Below are positions 1 to 9,631 of a stretch of 44,458 nt of DNA, in pieces. The stretch is from Bacteroidota bacterium (GTDB lineage Bacteria; Bacteroidota; Bacteroidia; Chitinophagales; Chitinophagaceae). The stretch lies in the NCBI GenBank assembly GCA_005789565.1, contig SXXL01000036.1, positions 1 to 44,458 on the forward strand. Direction: 5' to 3'. Position 1 is the stretch's first letter, and every line of letters begins with the position of its first letter. The translations under genes and the position numbers were made by a program. Under the pieces are notes generated by a model. The model was not told the origin of the DNA. It worked only from the letters and a program-made list of their open reading frames with translations, and ran no database searches.

Positions 1-826
<826 letters not shown>

Positions 827-830
<4 letters not shown>

Positions 831-3163
831 TTCTCTTTTCGTAATTGGGCGGCGCTTCGCGGCGTGGTATCCTTGCGATCGGGGGGCAACTTGGGGTCTG
901 ATCGTTCGTTGGGTTGCTGTTCCTCATAATCCTCGGCAGTGCCCACGCCGGTATTCTCTCCGGTGGCACCGGGCAGGGGGTCTGTATCGCTGATGAGGAT
1001 ATCGGCCGGACTTATTTGGGTGCCGAGGTTCTCGGGCACCAGAAACCGTGCAGTTTTTTCAATACCGGTTCGGGAGTCGGACAGCACTTTCCCAAAGAAA
1101 TACTCACAGATGGGACGGGCCATGCGTGATCCGTCGCCTTGGTTTTTGATGAACCGGTCATCAAACCCGACCCAGGCACCCACCAGCAGTTGGGGGGTGA
1201 ATCCGATGAACCAGGCATCGGCATTGTCGTTGGTGGTGCCGGTTTTTCCTCCCATTTCCAAGGCGCCTACGCGGGCGCGCATGCCGGCAGCCGTTCCTTT
1301 ATCCACCGCCCCTTGCATCACGATCGACATGGTATAGGCCGTGGCTTCACTCACCACTTCCTTTCGGTCGGCCAGGTAATCGATCTCCTTGAGTATGCGT
1401 CCGTTTCGGTCCTCAATTCGGAAGATAGAGCGGGGTTTGATCGAGAAGCCCCTTCCGGCAAAAATGGTATAGCCCCATAACATCTCATAGAGGGATAGAT
1501 CGCAGGACCCGAGACAAATGGAAGGATAAGGAGTGATGGGGGTGGGGATATTCAGCCGTCCCAAAAAATCGGCAAAGGCTTCGGGCCCCACTTGTTTCAT
1601 GATATATGCCGTGGCACAGTTTTTCGAATAGGCCAGGGCATTGGCCAAGGTGATGGATCCGCCACCGCACTCCCGCTGGGCAGGCACCCAACCGGAGCCC
1701 GGAAAAAATTGGGCTACGTTCTCGATCTCGCTCTCCGGTCGAAAACCTCTTTCCTCTATGGCTTGCGTGTAGAGCAAGGGCTTGATGGTGGAGCCGACTT
1801 GACGTTGGGTCTTGATATTGACGTGGTCGTATTTATATCGTTGGAAATGGATACCACCTACCCAGGCACGGACCGCACCCGTGACCGGGTCCATCGCCAG
1901 AAAGCCGGCTTGTTCCATTTGTTTGTGGTACTTGATGGAATCGATCGGACTCATCAACGTATCGGTCTCTCGTTTTTCATTCCAGGAAAAGACCCGCATG
2001 GGAACTTTTTTCTGGAAGGCCACCTTGATCTCGGATTCGCTGTAGCCATCTTCTTCGAGGTTTCGCCAACGATCTGAATCGCGCATCGCCCTTTCCAGAA
2101 TGGATGCTTTGTCCTTCCAGATCGATCCATTTCGAACCGATGGGCGATTGTTCACCGATTGTTGCAATTGCGTCATTTGTCGGGCTACGCCCTCTTCGGC
2201 GTATTGTTGCATCCGCAGATCGATGGTGGTATAGATGCGAAGTCCGTCTTTGTAAATATTATACTCCTCCCCATCGGGCCGTTTGATGTCTTGGAGCATT
2301 TCGCGGATCTCCTCTTTCAGGATCTCGCGGAAATAGGGTGCATCGCCGGTATTCTCGTCCAGTTTGCGATAATTAAGGGTAATGGGCAGGGCCTTCAACC
2401 GTTCGGCTTCGGCTGCATTGATCTTTCCGTTGACTTCCATTTGCCCCAACACCACATTTCTTCTTCTCAGTGCCGCGGCCGGATTGCGAATGGGATTGTA
2501 GAGGGTGTTCCCTTTCAGCAGTCCGATCAGCAAGGCCGCTTCCTCCGCTTGAAGTCCGATCGGTTCTTTTTGAAAGAAGGTCAGTGAGGCGTTTCGAATG
2601 CCATACAGGTTGTTCCCGAACGGAACCGCGTTGAGGTAAAGGGTGAGGATCTCTTCCTTCGAAAAATTTCGCTCCAGCCGAACGGCTATGATCCACTCCT
2701 TCATTTTCTCCACGACCCGCCAAGCTTTGTTCTTGCTGCCTTGTGTCAACAGGGCTTTTGCCAATTGCTGCGTGATGGTGCTGCCGCCCCCTTCGGTGCC
2801 CAGGGTGAACAGGGCTCGGAGGGTGGACTTAAAATCGATTCCGTTGTGGCTATAAAAACGTTCATCTTCCGTTGCCACCAACGCATCGATCACCTGAGGC
2901 GAAATATCCCGGTAGCGAACCGGGGTGCGGTTGCCTCGCTCGGTGTAATATTTGCCCATCAGCGTACCATCGGTCGCATAAACCTCCGAGGCTTGTACAA
3001 TGTCCGGGTTTTCTAACTCGGCCAAGGAAGGCATGTAGCCAAATACGCCCCAATTGGCCAGGAGGATGAACAAAGCCAGCAGTAAAAAACCGATCCCGAA
3101 ACTTTTCCAGAACAATCGATTCCAGGGGTGGGCGGCAGTGGCTTTCGGGGGAGCAGATTTCAT
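827..3163 (-). CDS. mrcA: Class A penicillin-binding protein 1A (transglycosylase/transpeptidase)
   Basis: A 778-residue bifunctional murein synthase of normal family length. A single N-terminal membrane anchor (about residues 20-42) precedes the glycosyltransferase domain, with the catalytic EDE at 99-101 and the GGSTITQQLAK motif at 126-136. The transpeptidase domain carries the SxxK motif S458-T-I-K461, the S513-K-N515 motif and KTGT from K640. The C-terminus is a charged, low-complexity tail rich in P, D and K. It polymerises lipid II and cross-links peptidoglycan in the periplasm. A TAATTTTG -7 box lies seven bases before the ATG, giving a very short leader. The gene runs into the GNAT gene with an ATGA overlap and follows sprE on the same strand after 57 bases. 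Confidence 0.96.
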
Positions 3164-3170
3164 GCGATCT

Positions 3171-3178
3171 CAAAATTA
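3171..3178 (-). promoter_or_regulatory. -7 box of the pbp1A promoter
   Basis: The reverse strand reads TAATTTTG, an exact match to TAnnTTTG, ending seven bases before the pbp1A ATG. Transcription from it would start at or within a few bases of the start codon. I see no convincing -33 TTTG at the usual distance. Confidence 0.5.
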
Positions 3179-3220
3179 CTGTATCGGACGTACTATTCCG
3201 GAAAATAGAGGGCCCCTGCG

Positions 3221-6109
3221 TCAACGAAACAGATCGGGGTATTCGCCGAGCATAAAATTCTCGTACGCCTCGAAGCTGCCCGCGGACTTCACCCGATCGA
3301 GGTTCTCCGAGTCGATGATACTAAAGCGATAGCGGGTGACACTGAGCCAAGAAAAGATCTCGGAGGGCGCCACGCGTCTCATTTCTTTGAGGTAGACACC
3401 GGCCGCGTCTGCCTGGGCAAAAGGCCGGATCAGCAACAGTTGTTGTTTATCGCTCAGCTTGAACAATTCGATCTCAAAGGGGGTGTTGTAATACTGCACC
3501 CGGTTGTAGCGGAAGACGGAATTCTTTGCTTCATTGGCAAACACCTGATCCACTTCCTGTAATATCACCACGACCTGATGGGGTTTACCGGGTCGGTAGA
3601 CATAAGGTGATCGGTTGCGATGAATACGAGTACTATCGGTTCCACTACTGTCGGTGCGGGGCTGCGCGGCAGCTGGTATCGATGCAACGGGTGGGGCCGA
3701 GGGGGGGCGTCCGCTCACGGTGGGCGCAGCTTCGGTTTGAGTCGACGAGTAGTTTCGCAATTCCTGTTCGATGCTATCGCGACGAACCAGCACCCGGATC
3801 AGGGTTTCGGCTTTGGCTGCGAGGGGAGAGGACTGAAAATGTTGTATGATATGATTCAGCCGGTCGATGGCCAGGCTGTCGGATCGTTGTTGGATGCGGT
3901 ATACGGCCTCTACGTACAGTAATTGAGGGGTCCAGTAATGTTTTCCGTACAGCGAGTCGGCTTGCTTTTTCAAGGCTATGGCCTCGGCATACTGACCGCT
4001 GAGAAAGCGATCGTATATCGATTGGTAAAAGTTGGTCGCTTGCCTCTTTTTTTCGGCTACCGGATCTTTTCCGGATAACACCAATTGGGTCTTTTCCGAG
4101 GCGGGAAAATCTTTTTCCAACATCTGTCGGATCGTTTGGGCCTTGGTGGTGTCTTGGTTTTTTCGGTAGCAATAATAGAGCAGGAAAAGGGCCTCGTCCA
4201 TAGGTTGAAAGGCCGGATATCGGTCGCGAAGCAGCTCCAGTGCCCTGGTACCATTGGCACAATCTTCCAGGCGTTGAACGTAGGCTTTACCGAGTATGAA
4301 CCAGGCTTGTTGCAGGGAATCGTGCAGCGGTACTTGTTGTTCGGGTAGCAGCGGCAGCTTTGAATAGAGGGATTCGAAACTGAGTTCATTGTCGGCGGGC
4401 GGCGTTTGTCCGGCACCACCTGCATTTCCGCCGCCGGTGGGTTGTTGCCGGGCAATGTTGATCGCCGCGATCCGTCGCCATTGATCCACGTTGGGGCGAT
4501 TGCCCCAGCGCGCTTGGAACTCGGCTACGCCCCGCGACCGGGAGTTGGCGTTGTAGAAATACCAATCGCCTTTGGTGTCATTTCCGGCCCCAAATACGGT
4601 GGTGCCGCCGCCGCCACCCAGGCTGGTTTGTCCGCTGTCGTCTTTGAGTCCCTGTTTGCGACGAAGTTCCTTGACCAGCTTGCGGATGAATTCTTTTCGT
4701 GCTTCTTCCGGCAGGGCGACGATGCGCAGAATACTGTCTTGCCGTTCGATGATCTCGAGTTGCGTGGCGAGTATGCCAAGGGCATCCTTCCACTGGCGGA
4801 TCGAATCGGGGTTAAGAAGTTTGGGGTCGTCCAGTTTGATGCTGTCGTAAAAATTGTAGGCTTGTCGATATTGTTTTTGTTCCAGGCAGAGCCGGGCCAG
4901 TTGTACAAAGGCCTGGTTGCGTTGGGAGGGATTATTGGAGGGCACTTGCAGACTGCTCATCAGCAATTCCTGGGTAGCGGCTCGGTCGCCGGTTTGCCAT
5001 TGCATTTGTGCGGCCATGTAGTAGATGATGTCTCGGTAATCGGCGTACTTATCACGCTTGGCCATTTGCCTTAGGTCGCGAATGTTATTGGCGATCACGT
5101 CCTGCGTTCCATCTCGGTTGGTTCGGATCGATCCCAGTCGGGCATAGATCTCCAAGATGGGATTGGTGGTGCGCGGGATACATCGACGATAGAATTTTTC
5201 AGCTTCGCTCCACTTCCCGCTGCGCTCGTACAATTGTCCCAATAAATATTCCCAGCGAGCCCGTTCATTTGGGTCGTTCGCTTGATCCAGGGCCAGACTC
5301 AAGTGTTTGGCGGTGCTGTCCCATTGTTGTTGTTGATAGTACAACCAGGCTTGTGCTTCATGCAAGTCCAACGAAAGTCGTTCCGGAAAAGCCGGATCTC
5401 GTCGCAGGGCCTCGATCAGGCTGGCAGCCTCGGCGAGTTTGTCCTGTGCGATGAAATTTCGGATCTGCCAAAGGAAGGCATCGTTTCGGCGTGGGGGTGT
5501 TTTGGAAAATAGCTTTTGCAGCCGTCCCTCTTTTTCGGGTGTGGAGATGCTCAGGGCATTGTTGCCGTCTCGCGCGCTGCCGATGGTTTTGATGTAACCA
5601 TCTTTCTCGCGTGGGGCATAGGCTTGGTTGATGAATTGAAAGAGGATGCGGGCCGAATCAAATTTGCGTTGAAAATAATATGCGGCACCCCAGAGCAGAT
5701 AGAGATCGTCCGTCCAATCGTTTCGCAGGTCATGCAGCACCACACCCGAGTTGCTTTTCCAAATGATGGAGTCCAGCTGCACGGCATCTTCCGCCGTTTT
5801 TTCCAGGGTGTATGGGTAGAAGGGCAGGAGTTTGGTGTAGTCATCTTGAAAGGCCTGTTTGGCCCGGTCGATCACCTCATTGAGCTTTTGGGAGGCATTG
5901 AAAAAATAGTTGTATCGGGTGACGGTGTTTTGCAGCATACGCTGCGGCAACCGGATCTTTTGGTCCGGGGTCCGTTCGCTGCGCAGCAACCGGTCCTCGT
6001 ACTCCTTCGGCTTTTCCAGTTTGATCTCATAGGCCACTTGCGCATGAGAAACCCCGGTGGTCAGGGCGACCCACAGCAGCAGAGACCGTAGTGGCAGGCG
6101 GTGAAACAT
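3221..6109 (-). CDS. sprE: SprE/PorW-like TPR protein of the type IX secretion system
   Basis: A 962-residue exported protein. An N-terminal signal peptide (about residues 1-23, ending SHA before QVAYEI) is followed by many helical TPR-like units, for example LAEAASLIEALRRDP and KWSEAEKFYRRCIPR. A low-complexity linker rich in S, P and A (about 780-830) leads to a C-terminal domain that begins HQVVVILQEVD and ends with a YENFML/EYPDLF segment. This architecture and C-terminal domain fit the SprE/PorW proteins, which link the T9SS core complex to the outer-membrane translocon. Known SprE/PorW proteins are lipoproteins, but this signal peptide has no lipobox cysteine, so the anchoring differs or the assignment is only to the wider TPR family. 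The position upstream of pbp1A on the same strand is compatible with an envelope role. Confidence 0.72.
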   Translation of the reverse strand: MFHRLPLRSLLLWVALTTGVSHAQVAYEIKLEKPKEYEDRLLRSERTPDQKIRLPQRMLQNTVTRYNYFFNASQKLNEVIDRAKQAFQDDYTKLLPFYPYTLEKTAEDAVQLDSIIWKSNSGVVLHDLRNDWTDDLYLLWGAAYYFQRKFDSARILFQFINQAYAPREKDGYIKTIGSARDGNNALSISTPEKEGRLQKLFSKTPPRRNDAFLWQIRNFIAQDKLAEAASLIEALRRDPAFPERLSLDLHEAQAWLYYQQQQWDSTAKHLSLALDQANDPNERARWEYLLGQLYERSGKWSEAEKFYRRCIPRTTNPILEIYARLGSIRTNRDGTQDVIANNIRDLRQMAKRDKYADYRDIIYYMAAQMQWQTGDRAATQELLMSSLQVPSNNPSQRNQAFVQLARLCLEQKQYRQAYNFYDSIKLDDPKLLNPDSIRQWKDALGILATQLEIIERQDSILRIVALPEEARKEFIRKLVKELRRKQGLKDDSGQTSLGGGGGTTVFGAGNDTKGDWYFYNANSRSRGVAEFQARWGNRPNVDQWRRIAAINIARQQPTGGGNAGGAGQTPPADNELSFESLYSKLPLLPEQQVPLHDSLQQAWFILGKAYVQRLEDCANGTRALELLRDRYPAFQPMDEALFLLYYCYRKNQDTTKAQTIRQMLEKDFPASEKTQLVLSGKDPVAEKKRQATNFYQSIYDRFLSGQYAEAIALKKQADSLYGKHYWTPQLLYVEAVYRIQQRSDSLAIDRLNHIIQHFQSSPLAAKAETLIRVLVRRDSIEQELRNYSSTQTEAAPTVSGRPPSAPPVASIPAAAQPRTDSSGTDSTRIHRNRSPYVYRPGKPHQVVVILQEVDQVFANEAKNSVFRYNRVQYYNTPFEIELFKLSDKQQLLLIRPFAQADAAGVYLKEMRRVAPSEIFSWLSVTRYRFSIIDSENLDRVKSAGSFEAYENFMLGEYPDLFR

Positions 6110-6285
6110 GTCGGTCGACTAATAACTCCTTTTTGACGGATTTAGTATGTGCTGCTACCGCTAAAAAAGCCGCTCCCGGAGGCCTGTTTAATAGCAAGGT
6201 GGCAACCCCGGCGAAATTACCCCTTTTGGGCACAAGGTCCGCTGCCGGAAAAGGTTGATTTTCCTATCTTTATACAAAGGCTTTC

Positions 6286-6684
6286 ATGATCAAGTTGGAT
6301 ACCGCCTCGGCTTGGAAAAGGTTTCAGAACCGCTACCGGATGGTGGTCATGAACGATGACACCTACGAGGAGCTGACCAGTTTTCGGCTCACCCGTGGAA
6401 CGGTTTATGTGGGCATGAGCATGGTGTTTGTGCTCTTGGTAGGGTTGACCACGGCCCTCATCGTATTCACGCCGCTGAAATATTATATACCCGGGGCAGG
6501 GGATAACTACCGGTCGGTGCGCCAGCTTCGTCAATTACAGTTCCGGGTCGATTCACTCGAACGACAGGATGCGTACAAGGCGCAATACATTTTGGGATTG
6601 AAGAAAGTCCTCTCCGGCTCCAGTGCCGCGCCCTTGGATACGACCGCCCTTCAAATTCCCGCCCCGGAAATTATCACCGACTAA
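6286..6684 (+). CDS. Short single-pass membrane protein resembling the N-terminal anchor of an M23 peptidase
   Basis: A 132-residue protein. A short cytoplasmic segment with NRYRMVVMNDDTYEELTSFRLTRG (about 16-40) leads into one strong transmembrane helix (about 45-66, MSMVFVLLVGLTTALIVFTP). This is followed by LKYYIPGAGDNY and a short predicted coiled coil with VDSLERQDAYK. The same N-terminal layout occurs in Bacteroidota M23-family DD-endopeptidases that sit beside bactofilin genes, as I recall from family knowledge. Here the protein stops after the coiled coil with a proper TAA and no LytM/M23 catalytic domain. The bactofilin gene follows after 12 bases. It may be a bactofilin membrane partner that has lost, or never had, peptidase activity. 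Function is inferred from the neighbour only. Confidence 0.75.
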   Translation: MIKLDTASAWKRFQNRYRMVVMNDDTYEELTSFRLTRGTVYVGMSMVFVLLVGLTTALIVFTPLKYYIPGAGDNYRSVRQLRQLQFRVDSLERQDAYKAQYILGLKKVLSGSSAAPLDTTALQIPAPEIITD

Positions 6685-6696
6685 AAAAATATCATT

Positions 6697-7113
6697 ATGT
6701 TCACCTCGAAAAACAAATCTGAAACTATGGCCTCCATTCCGGCTTCCTCTCCATCAGCTACCCTGATCGGAGCGGGAACAACCCTTAAGGGCGACATACA
6801 CAGCCAGCAAGACCTGCGCATCGACGGAACCGTGATCGGAAATATCAAGAGTTCCTCGAAGATCATCATCGGACAGGGCGGCGTGGTCGAAGGCGACCTC
6901 GACAGCACACAATGCGACGTGAACGGTAAAGTCAACGGCAACATCCGTTGCCGCGAGTTGCTTCAGCTTCGGGGCGAATCGGCCGTAACCGGAAACTTGT
7001 ATGCCGGCAAGTTGCAAATTGAGCCCAGTGCCACGTTCAACGGACAATGTCATATGGGCGCCAACATCGTGGAGATGGGAAGCAATGAACAAGCCAGCTC
7101 GGCCGTCATCTGA
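6697..7113 (+). CDS. Bactofilin (polymer-forming cytoskeletal protein)
   Basis: A 138-residue protein of typical bactofilin length. After a flexible N-terminus (about 1-25) comes the beta-helical core (about 26-120). Its repeated six-residue rungs include TTLKGDIHSQQDLRIDG, TVIGNIKSSSKIIIG, GVVEGDLDSTQCDVNG and KVNGNIRCRELLQLRG. Bactofilins assemble without nucleotides into filaments at the inner membrane and recruit cell-wall enzymes. It follows the M23-anchor-like membrane protein closely, and its last 29 bases overlap the start of the AtpZ-like gene in another frame. That arrangement suggests one operon for the 6286-8361 block. Confidence 0.95.
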   Translation: MFTSKNKSETMASIPASSPSATLIGAGTTLKGDIHSQQDLRIDGTVIGNIKSSSKIIIGQGGVVEGDLDSTQCDVNGKVNGNIRCRELLQLRGESAVTGNLYAGKLQIEPSATFNGQCHMGANIVEMGSNEQASSAVI

Positions 7114-7297
7114 TAATCGCTCGCCTTGGCGTTATGTGGGACTGGCCACGCAGATCATGGCCTACCTCGTCTTGGCCGTTTGGGTCGGATATCGGTTGGA
7201 TAAGTTCCTCGGGATCTTTCCGGTGCTCACCGCCCTCTTCCCCGTACTCATCCTGCTGATTCTTTTTTATAAACTCATTCGCGAAACGCGAAAATGA
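7085..7297 (+). CDS. AtpZ/AtpI-like small membrane protein
   Basis: A 70-residue protein read from the ATG at 7085, inside the end of the bactofilin gene. Earlier in-frame starts would only add an unlikely extension overlapping bactofilin further. It has two transmembrane helices (about 17-36 and 44-64) around a short loop reading YRLDKFLGIFP. This is the signature of AtpZ-type accessory proteins, which assist FoF1 ATP synthase assembly or Mg/Ca uptake in other bacteria. In many Bacteroidota this gene stands between bactofilin and the atp operon. Here atpB is not downstream; an AtpI-like gene and an SprT-like gene follow instead. Confidence 0.8.
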   Translation: MNKPARPSSDNRSPWRYVGLATQIMAYLVLAVWVGYRLDKFLGIFPVLTALFPVLILLILFYKLIRETRK

Positions 7298-7304
7298 TTC
7301 CCGT

Positions 7305-7718
7305 ATGATCAAACTGTTCTCCGATAGAACGTCCATCCTGGCCCCCTTGCTTCTCCTTTACACCCTGCTGGCGGCCGGGATCTATTTTTTCAGCGGAAGA
7401 CTGGTGGCCATGGGCGCGGAGGTGCGCGTATTGCACGGTGCCAATACGATCGTTTTTCTGGCAACCTTGGCGGCCTCGTTATGGCTCACGATCCAGTTTC
7501 AACGATCGGGCGGACAAGCGGCCCTGAAAGGTCTCTATGGCGGATTCATGATCCGTTTCTTTCTCATCGCCCTGTCGGCCTTTGTTTACATTTTGCTCAA
7601 ACGAAAAGAGGTGAACGTACCCGGACTGATCGGTGGAGCGATCTTCTATGTTTTGTATTGGTTGGTCGAGATCCGAAACTTGCCAAGCAAAATGAAATCC
7701 ACTTCCCACCATGCCTAA
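7305..7718 (+). CDS. Four-helix membrane protein, AtpI-like
   Basis: A 137-residue integral membrane protein with four hydrophobic segments (about 11-29, 45-66, 77-96 and 104-121). It lacks obvious catalytic residues and has a basic C-terminus ending STSHHA. Position and topology match the uncharacterised ATP synthase subunit I-like proteins that follow AtpZ in Bacteroidota. It begins eight bases after the AtpZ-like stop and overlaps the SprT-like gene by eight bases, so it belongs to the same transcription unit. I assign it by context and topology rather than by a specific motif, and it could be an unrelated small membrane protein. Confidence 0.65.
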   Translation: MIKLFSDRTSILAPLLLLYTLLAAGIYFFSGRLVAMGAEVRVLHGANTIVFLATLAASLWLTIQFQRSGGQAALKGLYGGFMIRFFLIALSAFVYILLKRKEVNVPGLIGGAIFYVLYWLVEIRNLPSKMKSTSHHA

Positions 7719-8361
7719 GAAGGAAGTTCCGCTGCAGACCCTCGCGGATTTTCTTCCTCCGGCCACCACGGAGCCGGTGCTGGATTACTTGAATCGATTT
7801 GGCGTTCACCTCACCATCACCCGAGCCCGTCGCTCGGTGTTGGGTGATTACCGACATCGGTATCAACATCAGCCTCACCGGATCTCGGTCAACGGAAATC
7901 TAAATCCCTATGCCTTTCTGATCACGCTGCTGCACGAGTTGGCGCATCTGCTCACCTACGAACGTTTCGGAAATCGGGTATCGGCCCATGGCACCGAGTG
8001 GAAATCCTGCTTCGCCGATCTGTTGCAGGTGTTTTTGCTGAACCGATCGTTTCCGCCACCGCTGGAAAAAGAATTGCAGCGAACGATGCAGAACCCTGCC
8101 GCCAGCAGTTGTGCCGAGGAGGGATTGATCCGTGCCTTGCGCCTCTACGATCGCTCCGATCAAAAACAGACCGGCGTGCTGGTGGAGGAATTGGCGTTGA
8201 TGGCTGAATTTTCTACCCCGGATGGAAGACAATTTCGGGTAGAGAAGAAAATGCGGAAACGTTACCTCTGTACTGAGCTTAGGTCCGGTAAGCAATACGC
8301 ATTCTCGCCGGTATATGAAGTGATCCCGCAGGCCGGATCAGGCAACGGCCTCGCGCACTAA
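7711..8361 (+). CDS. SprT-like zinc metalloprotease-domain protein
   Basis: A 216-residue cytoplasmic protein. The zinc-binding motif is clear: LLHELAHLLTYE with H75, E76 and H79, and the third ligand candidate H93 in SAHGTEWKSCF. This H-E-x-x-H plus H-G-x-E-W arrangement defines the SprT/Spartan-like family. An arginine-rich segment, RARRSVLGDYRHRY, precedes the active site. The C-terminal half has a small domain with FRVEKKMRKRYLCTELRSGKQYAFSP. Bacterial SprT-like proteins are poorly characterised; the eukaryotic relative Spartan cleaves DNA-protein crosslinks. The start overlaps the upstream membrane protein by eight bases. The 3' end overlaps the convergent sucC gene by 24 bases. Confidence 0.88.
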   Translation: MPKKEVPLQTLADFLPPATTEPVLDYLNRFGVHLTITRARRSVLGDYRHRYQHQPHRISVNGNLNPYAFLITLLHELAHLLTYERFGNRVSAHGTEWKSCFADLLQVFLLNRSFPPPLEKELQRTMQNPAASSCAEEGLIRALRLYDRSDQKQTGVLVEELALMAEFSTPDGRQFRVEKKMRKRYLCTELRSGKQYAFSPVYEVIPQAGSGNGLAH

Positions 8362-9549
8362 GGCCGCGGCCTCACTGAGCAGAATGGCCGAGCGTACTTT
8401 CAGGCCGCTTTCATCGATCAGTTTCTTTGCTTCCGGGGCGTTGGTGCCTTGCAAACGTACAATGATGGGGATGTCGATGTTGCCAAGATTCTTATAGGCA
8501 TCGATGACGCCTTGTGCCACCCTATCGCAACGAACGATACCGCCAAAGATGTTGATGAGGATTGCTTTGACGTTCGGGTCGCGAAGGATGATCTTGAAAC
8601 CGGCCTCTACGGTCTGGGCATTGGCCGTTCCGCCGACATCCAAAAAGTTCGCCGGCTCACCACCACTGAGTTTGATCATATCCATGGTGGCCATGGCCAA
8701 TCCGGCCCCGTTCACCATGCAACCTACGTTGCCGTCGAGCTTCACGAAATTCAAATTGAATTTACCGGCTTCCACTTCGGTGGGGTCTTCTTCCGATTCA
8801 TCGCGCATGGCCGCTACGTCCGGATGACGCATCAGCGCGTTGTCGTCGATGTTCATCTTGCAATCGACCGCCAAAATCTGGTCATCGGCCGCTTTGAAAA
8901 GCGGATTGATCTCCAGCATCGAGCAGTCCAATCCTACATACGCATTGTACAGGTTCGTGACGAATTTGACGCAATTCTTAAAAGCATTGCCGGAGAGGCC
9001 GAGGTTGAATGCGATCTTGCGGGCCTGGAAGCCGGGTAGTCCACCGCCGGGATGTACCCATTCTTTAAAGATCTTTTCGGGGGTGTTGTGTGCCACTTCC
9101 TCAATGTTCATGCCTCCTTCCGTGCTGTACATGATCACGTTCTGACCCTTGCTGCGATCCAGTAGTATCGAGAGATAAAATTCCTGGCGCTCACTGGGCC
9201 CGTCATAGTACATGTCTTGTGCGATCAAGAGCCGGTTCACTTTTTTACCGGCGGGTCCGGTCTGTAAGGTCACCAGCGTACCCCCCAGGATCTTTTCGGC
9301 ATATTCCTTCACTTGATCGAGCCCCTTGCCCACTTTCACCCCGTTGATGCCGGTTTCCGTGACGGTGCCCTTCCCGCGTCCGCCGGCATGGATCTGAGCT
9401 TTGATCACGGCGAAGGGACTGCCGCTGACCGAACGGATCTGCTCATATGCGGCGACGACTTCTTCCACCGTGGCACAGGCCACGCCCTCTTGTACGGGTA
9501 CCTGGTATTTTTTCAGTAACGACTTGGCTTGGTATTCGTGAAGATTCAT
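8338..9549 (-). CDS. sucC: Succinyl-CoA synthetase beta subunit (ADP-forming)
   Basis: A 403-residue protein read from the ATG at 9549, beginning MNLHEYQAKSLLKKYQVPVQ as SucC proteins do. Open frame continues upstream to 9846, but that stretch is proline-rich nonsense inside the divergent porin gene. The ATP-grasp nucleotide-binding part includes KAQIHAGGRGKGTVTETG. The C-terminal ligase domain shows the NFLDVGGTANAQTVEAGFKIIL block and the INIFGGIVRCDRVAQGV segment of the CoA-ligase fold. With SucD (not in this window) it makes ATP or GTP from succinyl-CoA in the citric acid cycle. It stands alone here, with a near-consensus -7 box (TATCTTCG) 16 bases upstream. Confidence 0.97.
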   Translation of the reverse strand: MNLHEYQAKSLLKKYQVPVQEGVACATVEEVVAAYEQIRSVSGSPFAVIKAQIHAGGRGKGTVTETGINGVKVGKGLDQVKEYAEKILGGTLVTLQTGPAGKKVNRLLIAQDMYYDGPSERQEFYLSILLDRSKGQNVIMYSTEGGMNIEEVAHNTPEKIFKEWVHPGGGLPGFQARKIAFNLGLSGNAFKNCVKFVTNLYNAYVGLDCSMLEINPLFKAADDQILAVDCKMNIDDNALMRHPDVAAMRDESEEDPTEVEAGKFNLNFVKLDGNVGCMVNGAGLAMATMDMIKLSGGEPANFLDVGGTANAQTVEAGFKIILRDPNVKAILINIFGGIVRCDRVAQGVIDAYKNLGNIDIPIIVRLQGTNAPEAKKLIDESGLKVRSAILLSEAAALVREAVA

Positions 9550-9565
9550 ACCGGAAATTTTGCCG

Positions 9566-9573
9566 CGAAGATA
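9566..9573 (-). promoter_or_regulatory. Probable -7 box of sucC
   Basis: The reverse strand reads TATCTTCG, one mismatch from TAnnTTTG, 16 bases before the sucC ATG. It lies in the 82-base gap shared with the divergent porin gene. Confidence 0.35.
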
Positions 9574-9618
9574 AGTCCATCTTAACAGTTTTTTCCGTCG
9601 ATTCTTGTCCAGGGAAAC

Positions 9619-9626
9619 TAGCTTTG
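9619..9626 (+). promoter_or_regulatory. -7 box of the porin gene
   Basis: TAGCTTTG matches TAnnTTTG exactly and ends five bases before the porin ATG at 9632. Transcripts would be leaderless or nearly so. Confidence 0.45.
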
Positions 9627-9631
9627 CGCCC

